Of a stretch of DNA of 64,000 nt, positions 26,638 through 33,528 are shown piece after piece. The stretch comes from Leptolyngbya sp. CCY15150. GTDB taxonomy: Bacteria > Cyanobacteriota > Cyanobacteriia > RECH01. Both the position numbers and the translations under genes were made by a program. The stretch spans positions 62,001 to 126,000 of the forward strand of contig NZ_JACSWB010000164.1 in the NCBI RefSeq assembly GCF_016888135.1, read 5' to 3'. The notes under the pieces are model-generated. The model was given only the letters and a program-made list of their open reading frames with translations, was not told where the DNA came from and searched no databases. Each line of letters starts with the position of its first letter. Positions within the stretch are counted from its first letter, which is position 1.

Positions 26638-27138
26638 TCAACCAGATGCCTGGGCTAGGGTCGTCAAGGCATCGCCGGTGACGCGACAGGTGCGCCAATC
26701 GGGTAAGACGGTGGCTCCCATGGTTTTATAAAAGCGGATGGCGGGTTCGTTCCAATCCAACACACTCCACTCCAGCCGTCCGAGGTCGCGATCGACAGCA
26801 AGCTGGGCCAGGGTTTGCAAAAAGGCTTGACCAATCCCCCGTCGCCGATAGTCGGGCAACACAAACAGATCTTCTAGGTAAATGCCTGGCTTGGTGAGAA
26901 AGGTTGAGTAGTTGTAGAAAAATAGCGCGAAGCCGACAATCCGCTGATCTACTTCCGCAACCAAGGCTTCCACATAGGGGCGATCGCAAAATAGATGATT
27001 GTGCAAACTCTCGGCATTGCCCACTACGTGGTGGGACAATTCTTCGTAATCCGCCAAGGCCTGCACCAACTCAAACAAGACGGGGGTATCGGGAGGATGA
27101 GCTGGGCGAATCGAAAGACCTGGGGAATAGGAAACCAT
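26638..27138 (-). CDS. GNAT acetyltransferase of the diamine (SSAT-like) type
   Basis: This 166-residue acetyl-CoA-dependent N-acetyltransferase belongs to the spermidine/diamine acetyltransferase-like branch. IYLEDLFVLPDYRRRGIGQAFLQTLAQLA carries the acetyl-CoA loop RRRGIG. FFYNYSTFLTKPG and LEWSVLDWNEPAIRFYKTMGA are hallmarks of that branch. The substrate is likely a small amine or amino acid, though this cannot be fixed from sequence. It starts 6 bp after the stop of the glutamine-synthetase-like gene with no ribosome-binding site of its own, so it is almost certainly translated from the same message. This links it to amine or nitrogen metabolism. Confidence 0.88.
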   Translation of the reverse strand: MVSYSPGLSIRPAHPPDTPVLFELVQALADYEELSHHVVGNAESLHNHLFCDRPYVEALVAEVDQRIVGFALFFYNYSTFLTKPGIYLEDLFVLPDYRRRGIGQAFLQTLAQLAVDRDLGRLEWSVLDWNEPAIRFYKTMGATVLPDWRTCRVTGDALTTLAQASG

Positions 27139-27144
27139 TGTGCG

Positions 27145-28470
27145 TTAACAATTAATGTATTGATCTAGCTCCCACGCCGTTACTTCAGCGTTATGAGCAT
27201 TCCATTCATGATACTTGAAGCCTAGGAACGTCTTGGCAGCCTGTTCTCCCATCATGGTCATGAGTAGGGGGTCTTTCTCAAAACACTGGAGTGCTTCCAG
27301 CAAGCTGGTGGGCAACATGTCTAGATTGGAGAACTCCGAGCCTCGGACAAACATGTTTTCATCCAAGCGATCGCCTGGACTAGCGTGCTGAGCGACCCCA
27401 TCCAATCCAGCAGCCAACAGGGCGGCCTGGGCTAGGTACAGAGTGGTGGCTCCATCCAGCAAGCGGCATTCAAACCGTCCGGCATCGGGGATGCGGATCA
27501 TGTGGGTGCGGTTGTTGCCGCCATAGGACAGGTAGCGAGGGCTCCAGGTGCTGCCGGATTCGGTGGTGGTGGCTCCGAGGCGGCGGTAGGAGTTAATGGT
27601 GGGATTACAGAGCGCCGTCATACTTCGGGCATGGCCGAGCACCCCAGCCAGGAATTCGTAGCCCAGGGTGGAGAGCCCTAGTTCATCGTTCAGGTCGGCG
27701 AAGACATTGGTGTCTCCTTGCCAGAGGCTCATGTGGATATGGGCCCCATTGCCGGTGAGGTGGCTGAAGGGCTTGGGCATGAAGGTGGCGGTCAGCCCCT
27801 GCTGTTCTGCCAAGCTCTTCACCATGTATTTGTAAAACACGTGGCGATCGGCGGTGGTCAGGGCATCGTCGTAAGTCCAGTTGATTTCAAACTGCCCATT
27901 GGCATCTTCGTGGTCGCACTGGTAGGGCTCCCAGCCCAGTTGCTCCATGTAGGTTACCAGGGTGGAAATGAAGCCAAACTGCCGCATCAGGTTCATTTGG
28001 TCGTAGCAGGGGCGGGTTGCGGTATCTAGGTCATCGGCAATTTTGTAGCCCTGCTCGGTTTTCTTCAGCAGCAGAAACTCGGCTTCCACACCCGTTTTGT
28101 AGGTATAGCCGAGGTTTTGACATTGTTCCAGCACCCGCTTAAAAATTACCCGAGGTGCGGCTTCAAAGGGTTTGCCATTCATATACACATCGCTAGCGAC
28201 CCAGCCCACGGTGGGTTCCCAGGGCAGCACAATCAGCGAGTTGGGATCGGGAATGGCGGCAATATCAGGTACTTCGGGCCCTAGACCCAGGTTGGAGGCA
28301 AAGGGCGCAAAACAGGCCCCATTTTTCTCGACGTCAGCAATTTGTCGAGCGGGCACCAGCTTGGCGCGGGTTCCGCCCAGCAGGTCTGTGTAGGAAACCA
28401 GGAAGAATTCTAGTCCTAAATCCTTGGCCTGCTCAACCAGGCTTTTCTCCGACGGCAACGTTCCAACCAT
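27145..28470 (-). CDS. glnT: Type III glutamine synthetase-like ligase (GlnT family)
   Basis: This 441-residue protein has the glutamine-synthetase fold but the GlnT-type sequence. YKTGVEAEFLLLKK supplies the metal-binding Glu pair, and HEDANGQFEINWTYDDALTTADRH a further acidic metal site. FMPKPFSHLTGNGAHIHMSL is the ATP/metal His segment, and NPTINSYRRLGATTTESG and GRFECRLLDGATTLYLAQAALLAAGLDG complete the site. The family includes glutamine synthetases and gamma-glutamylmethylamide synthetases; I cannot tell which from sequence. CGGAGAG precedes the ATG. It is divergent from an Amt-family transporter and followed by a GNAT gene. Two NtcA-type boxes lie upstream, pointing to nitrogen control. 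Confidence 0.87.
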   Translation of the reverse strand: MVGTLPSEKSLVEQAKDLGLEFFLVSYTDLLGGTRAKLVPARQIADVEKNGACFAPFASNLGLGPEVPDIAAIPDPNSLIVLPWEPTVGWVASDVYMNGKPFEAAPRVIFKRVLEQCQNLGYTYKTGVEAEFLLLKKTEQGYKIADDLDTATRPCYDQMNLMRQFGFISTLVTYMEQLGWEPYQCDHEDANGQFEINWTYDDALTTADRHVFYKYMVKSLAEQQGLTATFMPKPFSHLTGNGAHIHMSLWQGDTNVFADLNDELGLSTLGYEFLAGVLGHARSMTALCNPTINSYRRLGATTTESGSTWSPRYLSYGGNNRTHMIRIPDAGRFECRLLDGATTLYLAQAALLAAGLDGVAQHASPGDRLDENMFVRGSEFSNLDMLPTSLLEALQCFEKDPLLMTMMGEQAAKTFLGFKYHEWNAHNAEVTAWELDQYINC

Positions 28471-28524
28471 AGCGGCTCTCCGAATGTCGCTTCTCAGTAA
28501 ATCAACCTTTTTGATCCAGTATTT

Positions 28525-28538
28525 GTATAGTTAGATAC
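28525..28538. promoter_or_regulatory. Candidate NtcA binding site 1 (near glnT)
   Basis: GTATAGTTAGATAC matches the palindromic NtcA consensus GTA-N8-TAC exactly. It lies 55 bp upstream of the glnT-like start. No canonical TAN3T at 22-24 bp spacing was found toward glnT, so it may act as a class I or repressor site. Confidence 0.55.
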
Positions 28539-28624
28539 GTTTCATGGTTTCCGTGGCGGGCGATCGCTTTTTTCCTCGCTCATGCACCCTTCATGACCAA
28601 TCTAGGCAGACCAAATCACAGTCC

Positions 28625-28638
28625 GTAGCCATCGTTAC
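28625..28638. promoter_or_regulatory. Candidate NtcA binding site 2
   Basis: GTAGCCATCGTTAC matches GTA-N8-TAC exactly. On the minus strand a TAGATT (28599-28604) follows after 20 bp, near the usual 22-bp spacing of NtcA-activated promoters, which would drive glnT. Confidence 0.55.
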
Positions 28639-28755
28639 AAACTTGTTTGGAGAGCGATCGCACACTTGACATAACAATTTTCTTATCGTTCCGTCCGACT
28701 CAGTTCTTCGGTACTTGGCAGCTCCCAAGCACAAGTGTCCAGAGCTTTTCATGCT

Positions 28756-28790
28756 TACCTGTCTAGGATAAATCCATCCTAAGACAGGTA
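28756..28790 (+). promoter_or_regulatory. Hairpin overlapping a TATAAA box upstream of the Amt gene
   Basis: TACCTGTCTAGGAT pairs with ATCCTAAGACAGGTA, with one bulged base, around a 6-base loop. The right arm ends in TATAAA (28789-28794), a plausible -10 element 62 bp before the Amt start. It could be an operator palindrome or a 5' leader structure. Confidence 0.4.
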
Positions 28791-28855
28791 TAAAAAAGAG
28801 CGATCGCCCTTTTACTCACGAATTCCATTGAGTGTTATCCACCTGAGAGTTACTC

Positions 28856-30235
28856 ATGTCGCCTGAAGCAACAGAATTTCTCGGAACCTTTGTCACAGAG
28901 ACTTACTATTACTGGGCCTCTGTGTTCATGCTCGCCATTCACGCAGGCTTCCTTGCCTACGAAGGCGGTGCAGCCCGGACTAAAAACGTGTTGGCCACCA
29001 TGGTCAAGAACCTGCTGACCCTATCCGTCGTCGGTCTATCCTTCTACTTCTTTGGCTGGTGGGTCTATGCAGGGTTCTCCATCTTTCCGCGCTTTGGACC
29101 AATTCTTGGCCCTTGGACCAGCGAACTCCCCGCCAACCTTGGCACCTTAGATGGCGATGGCCTGTTGGACTTTGTTGCCAGCACCTATCCATGGTCAACG
29201 GCGATGGCACCCAACCTTTCGGATAATCTAACTGGGGTCTTTTGGTTTGCCTTTAGCTTGTTTGCCATGACCACTGCCTCGATTATGTCTGGAGCCGTGA
29301 TTGAGCGAATTCGCCTCGGTGCCTACCTAATCTTGGCCGTCGTTCTCGGTGGATTTACCTGGGTGGTGGCAGGATCATGGGGCTGGAACTACTGGGGCTG
29401 GTTCAACACCATGGGCTACCACGACTTCGGTTGTTCAGCCGTTGTCCATGGCGTGTCAGGATTCTTCGCCCTAGGTGTGTTGATTAACCTTGGCCCTCGG
29501 ATTGGTAAATACGACGCCAACGGCACACCCCGCGATATTCGCCCCCACAATCTGCCCCTGACCATGGTGGGCCTGATGCTGATTTTTGTCGGCTTCTACG
29601 CCTTCCTAGCAGGCTGCGTGATTTTTGGCCCTGGCGCAACGGTGGAAAGTACGATTTACGGGTCTCCCATGACCCTCGCCTCCATCGGCGTGAATACGAC
29701 CCTAGCGCTCTGTGCGGGGATTGTGGGTGCTTACCTGGGCTCCAAGGGCGATCCATTCTTCACCATTTCCGGTGGATTAGCGGGCATCATCTCCGTGGGC
29801 GCTGGGTTAGATTTGTACTCTCCACCGTTGGTGATTCTGATTGCCTTCATCGGCGCAGTCACCATGCCTTGGGTTGGCAAGTGGATTGAGAAAATTGGCA
29901 TTGATGATGCCGTGGGTGCCTTTGCGGTACATGGCTATTGCGGCATGTTGGGCGCGATGACCGTGGGCATCATGGCCAGCGGCTACCAAGTGCTGGGCTA
30001 CCCTCCCATTAACTTTGGTGGGCAGTTGCTGGGGACGTTCCTTTGCACCATCGTACTAGGGCTGATTCCTGGGTATGGGGTGAGCTGGGTGCTTAAGAAA
30101 ATGAACCTGCTGCGCGTACCGCCTGAGGAAGAAATTGAAGGGTTGGATATCGGTGACTTCGGCGTTACTGGCTACCCAGAATATACGATTGTGCCCGAAG
30201 CTGCTGAACGTACCGAAGCCCCTATCAGTCACTAG
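28856..30235 (+). CDS. amt: Divergent ammonium transporter family protein (Amt)
   Basis: This 459-residue polytopic membrane protein of the Amt/Mep/Rh family has about 11 hydrophobic segments. By eye alignment to E. coli AmtB, the pore twin histidines are kept (VVHGVSG and AVHGYCGMLG), as is Asp160 in HDFGCSAVVH. The two gate phenylalanines are also kept (SLFAMTT and GFYAFLAGC). At the outer recruitment site, however, Ser219 appears to be Cys and Asn216 to be Leu. SGAVIERIR is typical. There is no signal peptide, unlike many cyanobacterial Amt1 proteins. The substrate may be ammonium or a small amine. It is followed by a small membrane protein and a strong terminator. Confidence 0.88.
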   Translation: MSPEATEFLGTFVTETYYYWASVFMLAIHAGFLAYEGGAARTKNVLATMVKNLLTLSVVGLSFYFFGWWVYAGFSIFPRFGPILGPWTSELPANLGTLDGDGLLDFVASTYPWSTAMAPNLSDNLTGVFWFAFSLFAMTTASIMSGAVIERIRLGAYLILAVVLGGFTWVVAGSWGWNYWGWFNTMGYHDFGCSAVVHGVSGFFALGVLINLGPRIGKYDANGTPRDIRPHNLPLTMVGLMLIFVGFYAFLAGCVIFGPGATVESTIYGSPMTLASIGVNTTLALCAGIVGAYLGSKGDPFFTISGGLAGIISVGAGLDLYSPPLVILIAFIGAVTMPWVGKWIEKIGIDDAVGAFAVHGYCGMLGAMTVGIMASGYQVLGYPPINFGGQLLGTFLCTIVLGLIPGYGVSWVLKKMNLLRVPPEEEIEGLDIGDFGVTGYPEYTIVPEAAERTEAPISH

Positions 30236-30258
30236 TTCTTGGATCAGAGGAGACTGTT

Positions 30259-30723
30259 ATGTTGATGATTGAAGGCTTGGCTGTAGCCAGCCCGTTCCAA
30301 ACCTGGGCCGAGTTTGAAGGAGCCATCGATGGCCCCACCGGCGGCGCGATCTATACCTTTGCCGATCGCCCTGGAATTACTGCCATCTTGCTGATTGTCT
30401 CGGCGCTGATGTTCATCTATTTTCTCTATGCGTCGTTCCACACCAAGATCAACGACGAGCCAGCCAAGAGCCCTACAGCCTTAGGAGTACTGTTCCTAGC
30501 TGGAGCCGTCTCTCTGGCCTCAGCGGCCTACGATGCCTATGCCAACCGCCAACCCCAAGAGGCCTTCCAGCGGCGCTCTACGCCGGAGGCGATCGCCCGT
30601 CAACGATCAGGGTCGCCGATGTTGTTGGGGCTGATGGGCATGACCGCTAGTCTACCAAAAGCATTTCAGACGCGATCGAAGCGCCGCCGTAAACCTGGGC
30701 GCGATCGCTATTCTCGGTTCTAA
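30259..30723 (+). CDS. Small membrane protein co-transcribed with the Amt gene
   Basis: This 154-residue protein of unknown function has two likely membrane helices (about 36-55, ITAILLIVSALMFIYFLYAS, and 72-90). A strongly basic C-terminal tail follows (RSKRRRKPGRDRYSRF). AGAGGAGA lies 5-6 bp before the ATG at 30259, only 23 bp after the Amt stop, and both genes end at the terminator at 30777. It is a candidate partner subunit or regulator of the Amt protein. It does not resemble GlnK/PII. Confidence 0.8.
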   Translation: MLMIEGLAVASPFQTWAEFEGAIDGPTGGAIYTFADRPGITAILLIVSALMFIYFLYASFHTKINDEPAKSPTALGVLFLAGAVSLASAAYDAYANRQPQEAFQRRSTPEAIARQRSGSPMLLGLMGMTASLPKAFQTRSKRRRKPGRDRYSRF

Positions 30724-30776
30724 GACCGAATGTCTGTTCAATCTTCCGCTGTTGCGGTTGCAATGTGTTGAAGGGT

Positions 30777-30799
30777 GGGGCCATCGTGCCCCTTTTTTT
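30777..30799 (+). terminator. Intrinsic terminator of the Amt operon
   Basis: GGGGC and GCCCC form a 5-bp GC stem around CATCGT and are followed directly by seven T, 54 bp after the stop of the small membrane protein. Confidence 0.88.
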
Positions 30800-30956
30800 A
30801 TGGAAATTTAGGCTGACGCGGGAATCATTCCTGCGCATCTATTGGCAGCGATCGCCTTTTGGATAACAGTTGGGCAACTGATGGATGAATCCGAGAGCGA
30901 TCGCTGATCTAGAGATTACACTGGGCAAAAGACTAGAGCTTTCTGGTGGTGTACCT

Positions 30957-32354
30957 ATGTCTCTCCCCAACGGCCCCAAAACCCCGCCACTGTTGCTCTT
31001 GCTACGGTGGATTGCTGATCCCCTCTCCATCTTGCAAGCCGGTGCCCAGCAGTATGGCGATTGCTTCATGCTCGATTTCGGACGCTACGCCCCTTTCGTC
31101 TTTTTCAGCCACCCGGAGGCCATCGAGCAGGTTTTTGCTCTGGGCTATGAAGAGGTGCAGGTGGGCTCGTCCAATAGCATCCTGCGTCCTACCCTGGGCG
31201 ATCATTCCTTGCTGTTACTCGACGGCGATCGCCACCAGCGGCAGCGACAGTTATTGATGCCATCCTTCCACGGGGAACGAATGCGCGCCTATGGAGCGTT
31301 GATTCAGCAGGTCACCGAGCAGGAGATCCAAACCTGGACAGCGGATCAGGTTTTCACCCTTCGTCCTGCCATGCAGCGTATTTCCCTGCAGGTGATCATC
31401 GAGGCTATTTTTGGCGTTCAGGACAGCGATCGCGCCCAGGCGCTCCAGCAGCGCACAGCGGATTTACTACATCTGACGACGTCACCTCTAGGCTTTGCCT
31501 CCGCCTTCTTTCCCATCCTGCAGCGTGACCTTGGGCGGTGGAGTCCGGGGGGAAAATTTCTCTACCTGAAGCAGCAGGTGGATGAGTTGATCTATGCCGA
31601 AATCCGCGATGGGCGATCGCACCTGGATCCCAATCGTAGCGATGTGTTGAGCCTGATGATGGCGGCGGTGGATGAGCAGGGCCAGGGCATGACCGATGTG
31701 GAACTGCGGGATGAACTGATGACCCTCTTGCTGGCGGGGCATGAAACCACGGCAACGGCCCTGAGCTGGGCTTTGTACTGGATCTATCAAAATCCTGCCT
31801 TGGTGCAGCAACTGCGTGATGAGTTGGCCCAACCCAGCGAGGGCGATCGCCTTTCCCTGATGCGGCTACCCTTGCTGAATGCCGTTTGTATGGAAACCCT
31901 GCGCATTTATCCCGTCGCCTTCATTGCCGGGCCCCGCTTTTCCCAGCAGCCCACTTCAATTATGGGCAGGACATTTCCAGCGAACACCCTGCTCACCCCC
32001 TGCATTTATCTAGCCCACCGGCGTCCTGAGCTCTATCCCGACCCAGAAACCTTCCGCCCCGAGCGCTTTCTCGATCGCCAGTTTTCGGCCTTTGAATTTT
32101 TGCCCTTTGGCGGCGGCAATCGGCGCTGCATTGGCTCTGCCTTTGCCCTGTTTGAGATGAAGCAGGTGTTGGCTACCATCCTCAGCCACTGTGACTTGGC
32201 GATCGCTGAACCCCAGCCTGTCCGCCCCGTGCGGCGAGGGGTGACCATTGCTCCCAAAACGGGGATTCGTGCCCGGCTTATGACCTCTCAAAACAAGGGC
32301 ACGTACATATCGACGCCGATGCCGAACACCGTGCCATCAAAGTTGACAGAATGA
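30957..32354 (+). CDS. Cytochrome P450 (CYP110-like)
   Basis: This is a soluble bacterial-type P450 of about 465 residues from the ATG at 30957 (MSLPNGPKTPPLL, the usual Pro-rich start). Counting from an upstream ATG at 30885, the key motifs are the oxygen-binding I-helix AGHETT at 284-289, ETLR at 337-340, the PERF segment, and the haem loop FLPFGGGNRRCIG with Cys415. The Pro-rich start and LPFGGGNRRCIG resemble CYP110-type cyanobacterial P450s that oxidise fatty acids or terpenoids; the substrate is unknown. No redox partner is adjacent. The 3' end overlaps the convergent barrel gene by 67 bp, giving an unusual 20-residue tail. Confidence 0.92.
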   Translation: MSLPNGPKTPPLLLLLRWIADPLSILQAGAQQYGDCFMLDFGRYAPFVFFSHPEAIEQVFALGYEEVQVGSSNSILRPTLGDHSLLLLDGDRHQRQRQLLMPSFHGERMRAYGALIQQVTEQEIQTWTADQVFTLRPAMQRISLQVIIEAIFGVQDSDRAQALQQRTADLLHLTTSPLGFASAFFPILQRDLGRWSPGGKFLYLKQQVDELIYAEIRDGRSHLDPNRSDVLSLMMAAVDEQGQGMTDVELRDELMTLLLAGHETTATALSWALYWIYQNPALVQQLRDELAQPSEGDRLSLMRLPLLNAVCMETLRIYPVAFIAGPRFSQQPTSIMGRTFPANTLLTPCIYLAHRRPELYPDPETFRPERFLDRQFSAFEFLPFGGGNRRCIGSAFALFEMKQVLATILSHCDLAIAEPQPVRPVRRGVTIAPKTGIRARLMTSQNKGTYISTPMPNTVPSKLTE

Positions 32355-33379
32355 TCGGTAGAGTTGCCTAGGCTATAGCCGCCGTAGAGCAGGACGCGGG
32401 TGCGGCGGTTGAGATCGTAGGTCAACTCTGCCACCAGTTGGTGGTAGGCATCTAGGCGATCGCGCTGGGTAAAGTCCACATAGGTAAACCGGTAGTCTAG
32501 ACCTACCGCCAGATCGGGCTGTAAGGCATGACTGAGACGTGCGCCTAGGGACTGAATCACCCGACTGCGATCGCTCGGATCCGCAATGCTCCAACGGGCT
32601 TGATAGGTACTGCTGACGACCAGATCATCAGCTAGATCGTGCTGCCAAGACACCAGTACCCGAGGTGAATGATCGTTCAAAAAGCGATCGCCGCTGTCGG
32701 AGTCAAAAAGCTGGCGGTTGGCCCAGTCCGCCGTAATCGATACCTGATTGGACAGATCATGGCGCACCCCAGCCTGAAGCCGCAGATCGTGGTAGTTGAG
32801 GTCGGTCAAGGTGCCGTAGCGGGAGATGCCACCTTCCACGGCCGCAATCAGACTTGTATTGGCACTCAGCGGCTGTTGGGCATAAAGCCCTAGGCTAGGG
32901 CGCAGGATCCCGTCATCGCTGGGATCGCGATCCTCCAGCAAAATGTTGTCGCTGCGAAAGTAATGCACGTCCATGACCAAGAACAGGCTGGGACGCGTGG
33001 AGCGAGGCGGGGTGGTGTCGCGTAACCGCAAGGTGCCTAGTTCTGGATCCTCAACGGTGGGGGAAGGGGCGATCGCCTCGTTGTCATGTTCGGGTTCATC
33101 CATGCTTTCGGTCACCGGAGCCTCTATGGGCTCGGCGATCGGCTCCACTTCTTGAAGACGCAGGATGCCCAGTTCTGGATCGGCGAGGGATGGCACGTCA
33201 GCGATCTGATCGGCCTCTGCGGCAGGTTGTTCTGGAGGGTGAACCGCTTCTGTACCGTGAGCGGTGGCACCCAGAGTTAGCCATAGCCCGAGTACAAGGC
33301 TCAGGCATCGGAATCGGTGGACAACAGGATGATGACGGCCGTCATGCAGGGGAGACTGACGGGTTGCTGCACTATTCAA
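32288..33379 (-). CDS. Putative outer-membrane beta-barrel protein
   Basis: A signal peptide (LSLVLGLWLTLGATAHG) is followed by an acidic low-complexity part with two copies of DPELG(I/T)LRL. About 230 residues of alternating amphipathic strands (SLFLVMDVHYF, SLIAAVEGGI, VLLYGGYSLG) follow, ending in VFGIGVDMYVPLF with the C-terminal Phe used for outer-membrane assembly. The likely start is a TTG at 33379, because AAGGAG lies 8 bp upstream of it; a GTG at 33427 is the alternative. About ten to twelve strands seem possible. It lies downstream of the FecR-domain gene on the same strand, and the two may act together in the envelope. Confidence 0.75.
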   Translation of the reverse strand: MNSAATRQSPLHDGRHHPVVHRFRCLSLVLGLWLTLGATAHGTEAVHPPEQPAAEADQIADVPSLADPELGILRLQEVEPIAEPIEAPVTESMDEPEHDNEAIAPSPTVEDPELGTLRLRDTTPPRSTRPSLFLVMDVHYFRSDNILLEDRDPSDDGILRPSLGLYAQQPLSANTSLIAAVEGGISRYGTLTDLNYHDLRLQAGVRHDLSNQVSITADWANRQLFDSDSGDRFLNDHSPRVLVSWQHDLADDLVVSSTYQARWSIADPSDRSRVIQSLGARLSHALQPDLAVGLDYRFTYVDFTQRDRLDAYHQLVAELTYDLNRRTRVLLYGGYSLGNSTDHSVNFDGTVFGIGVDMYVPLF

Positions 33380-33528
33380 AGCCTCTACTCCTTGCCCTAG
33401 GGGGATATGCGTCCGCCCCGTATCCACCGACAGGGCTCAGTCCTCACACAAGATGGAGGATCGCAAAACCGTCATCCTAGATTGTCAAAAACCAGGAGGA
33501 ATTGCGATCCCGCTCAATCTTAGCTGAT

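Larger units (their letters stand above)
28471..28855. other. Shared regulatory region of the glnT-like and Amt genes
   Basis: These 385 bp separate the divergent nitrogen genes. They contain two perfect GTA-N8-TAC boxes (28525-28538 and 28625-28638) and an imperfect 14-bp hairpin (28756-28790) that runs into a TATAAA. Both sets of genes could be controlled from here. Confidence 0.6.
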
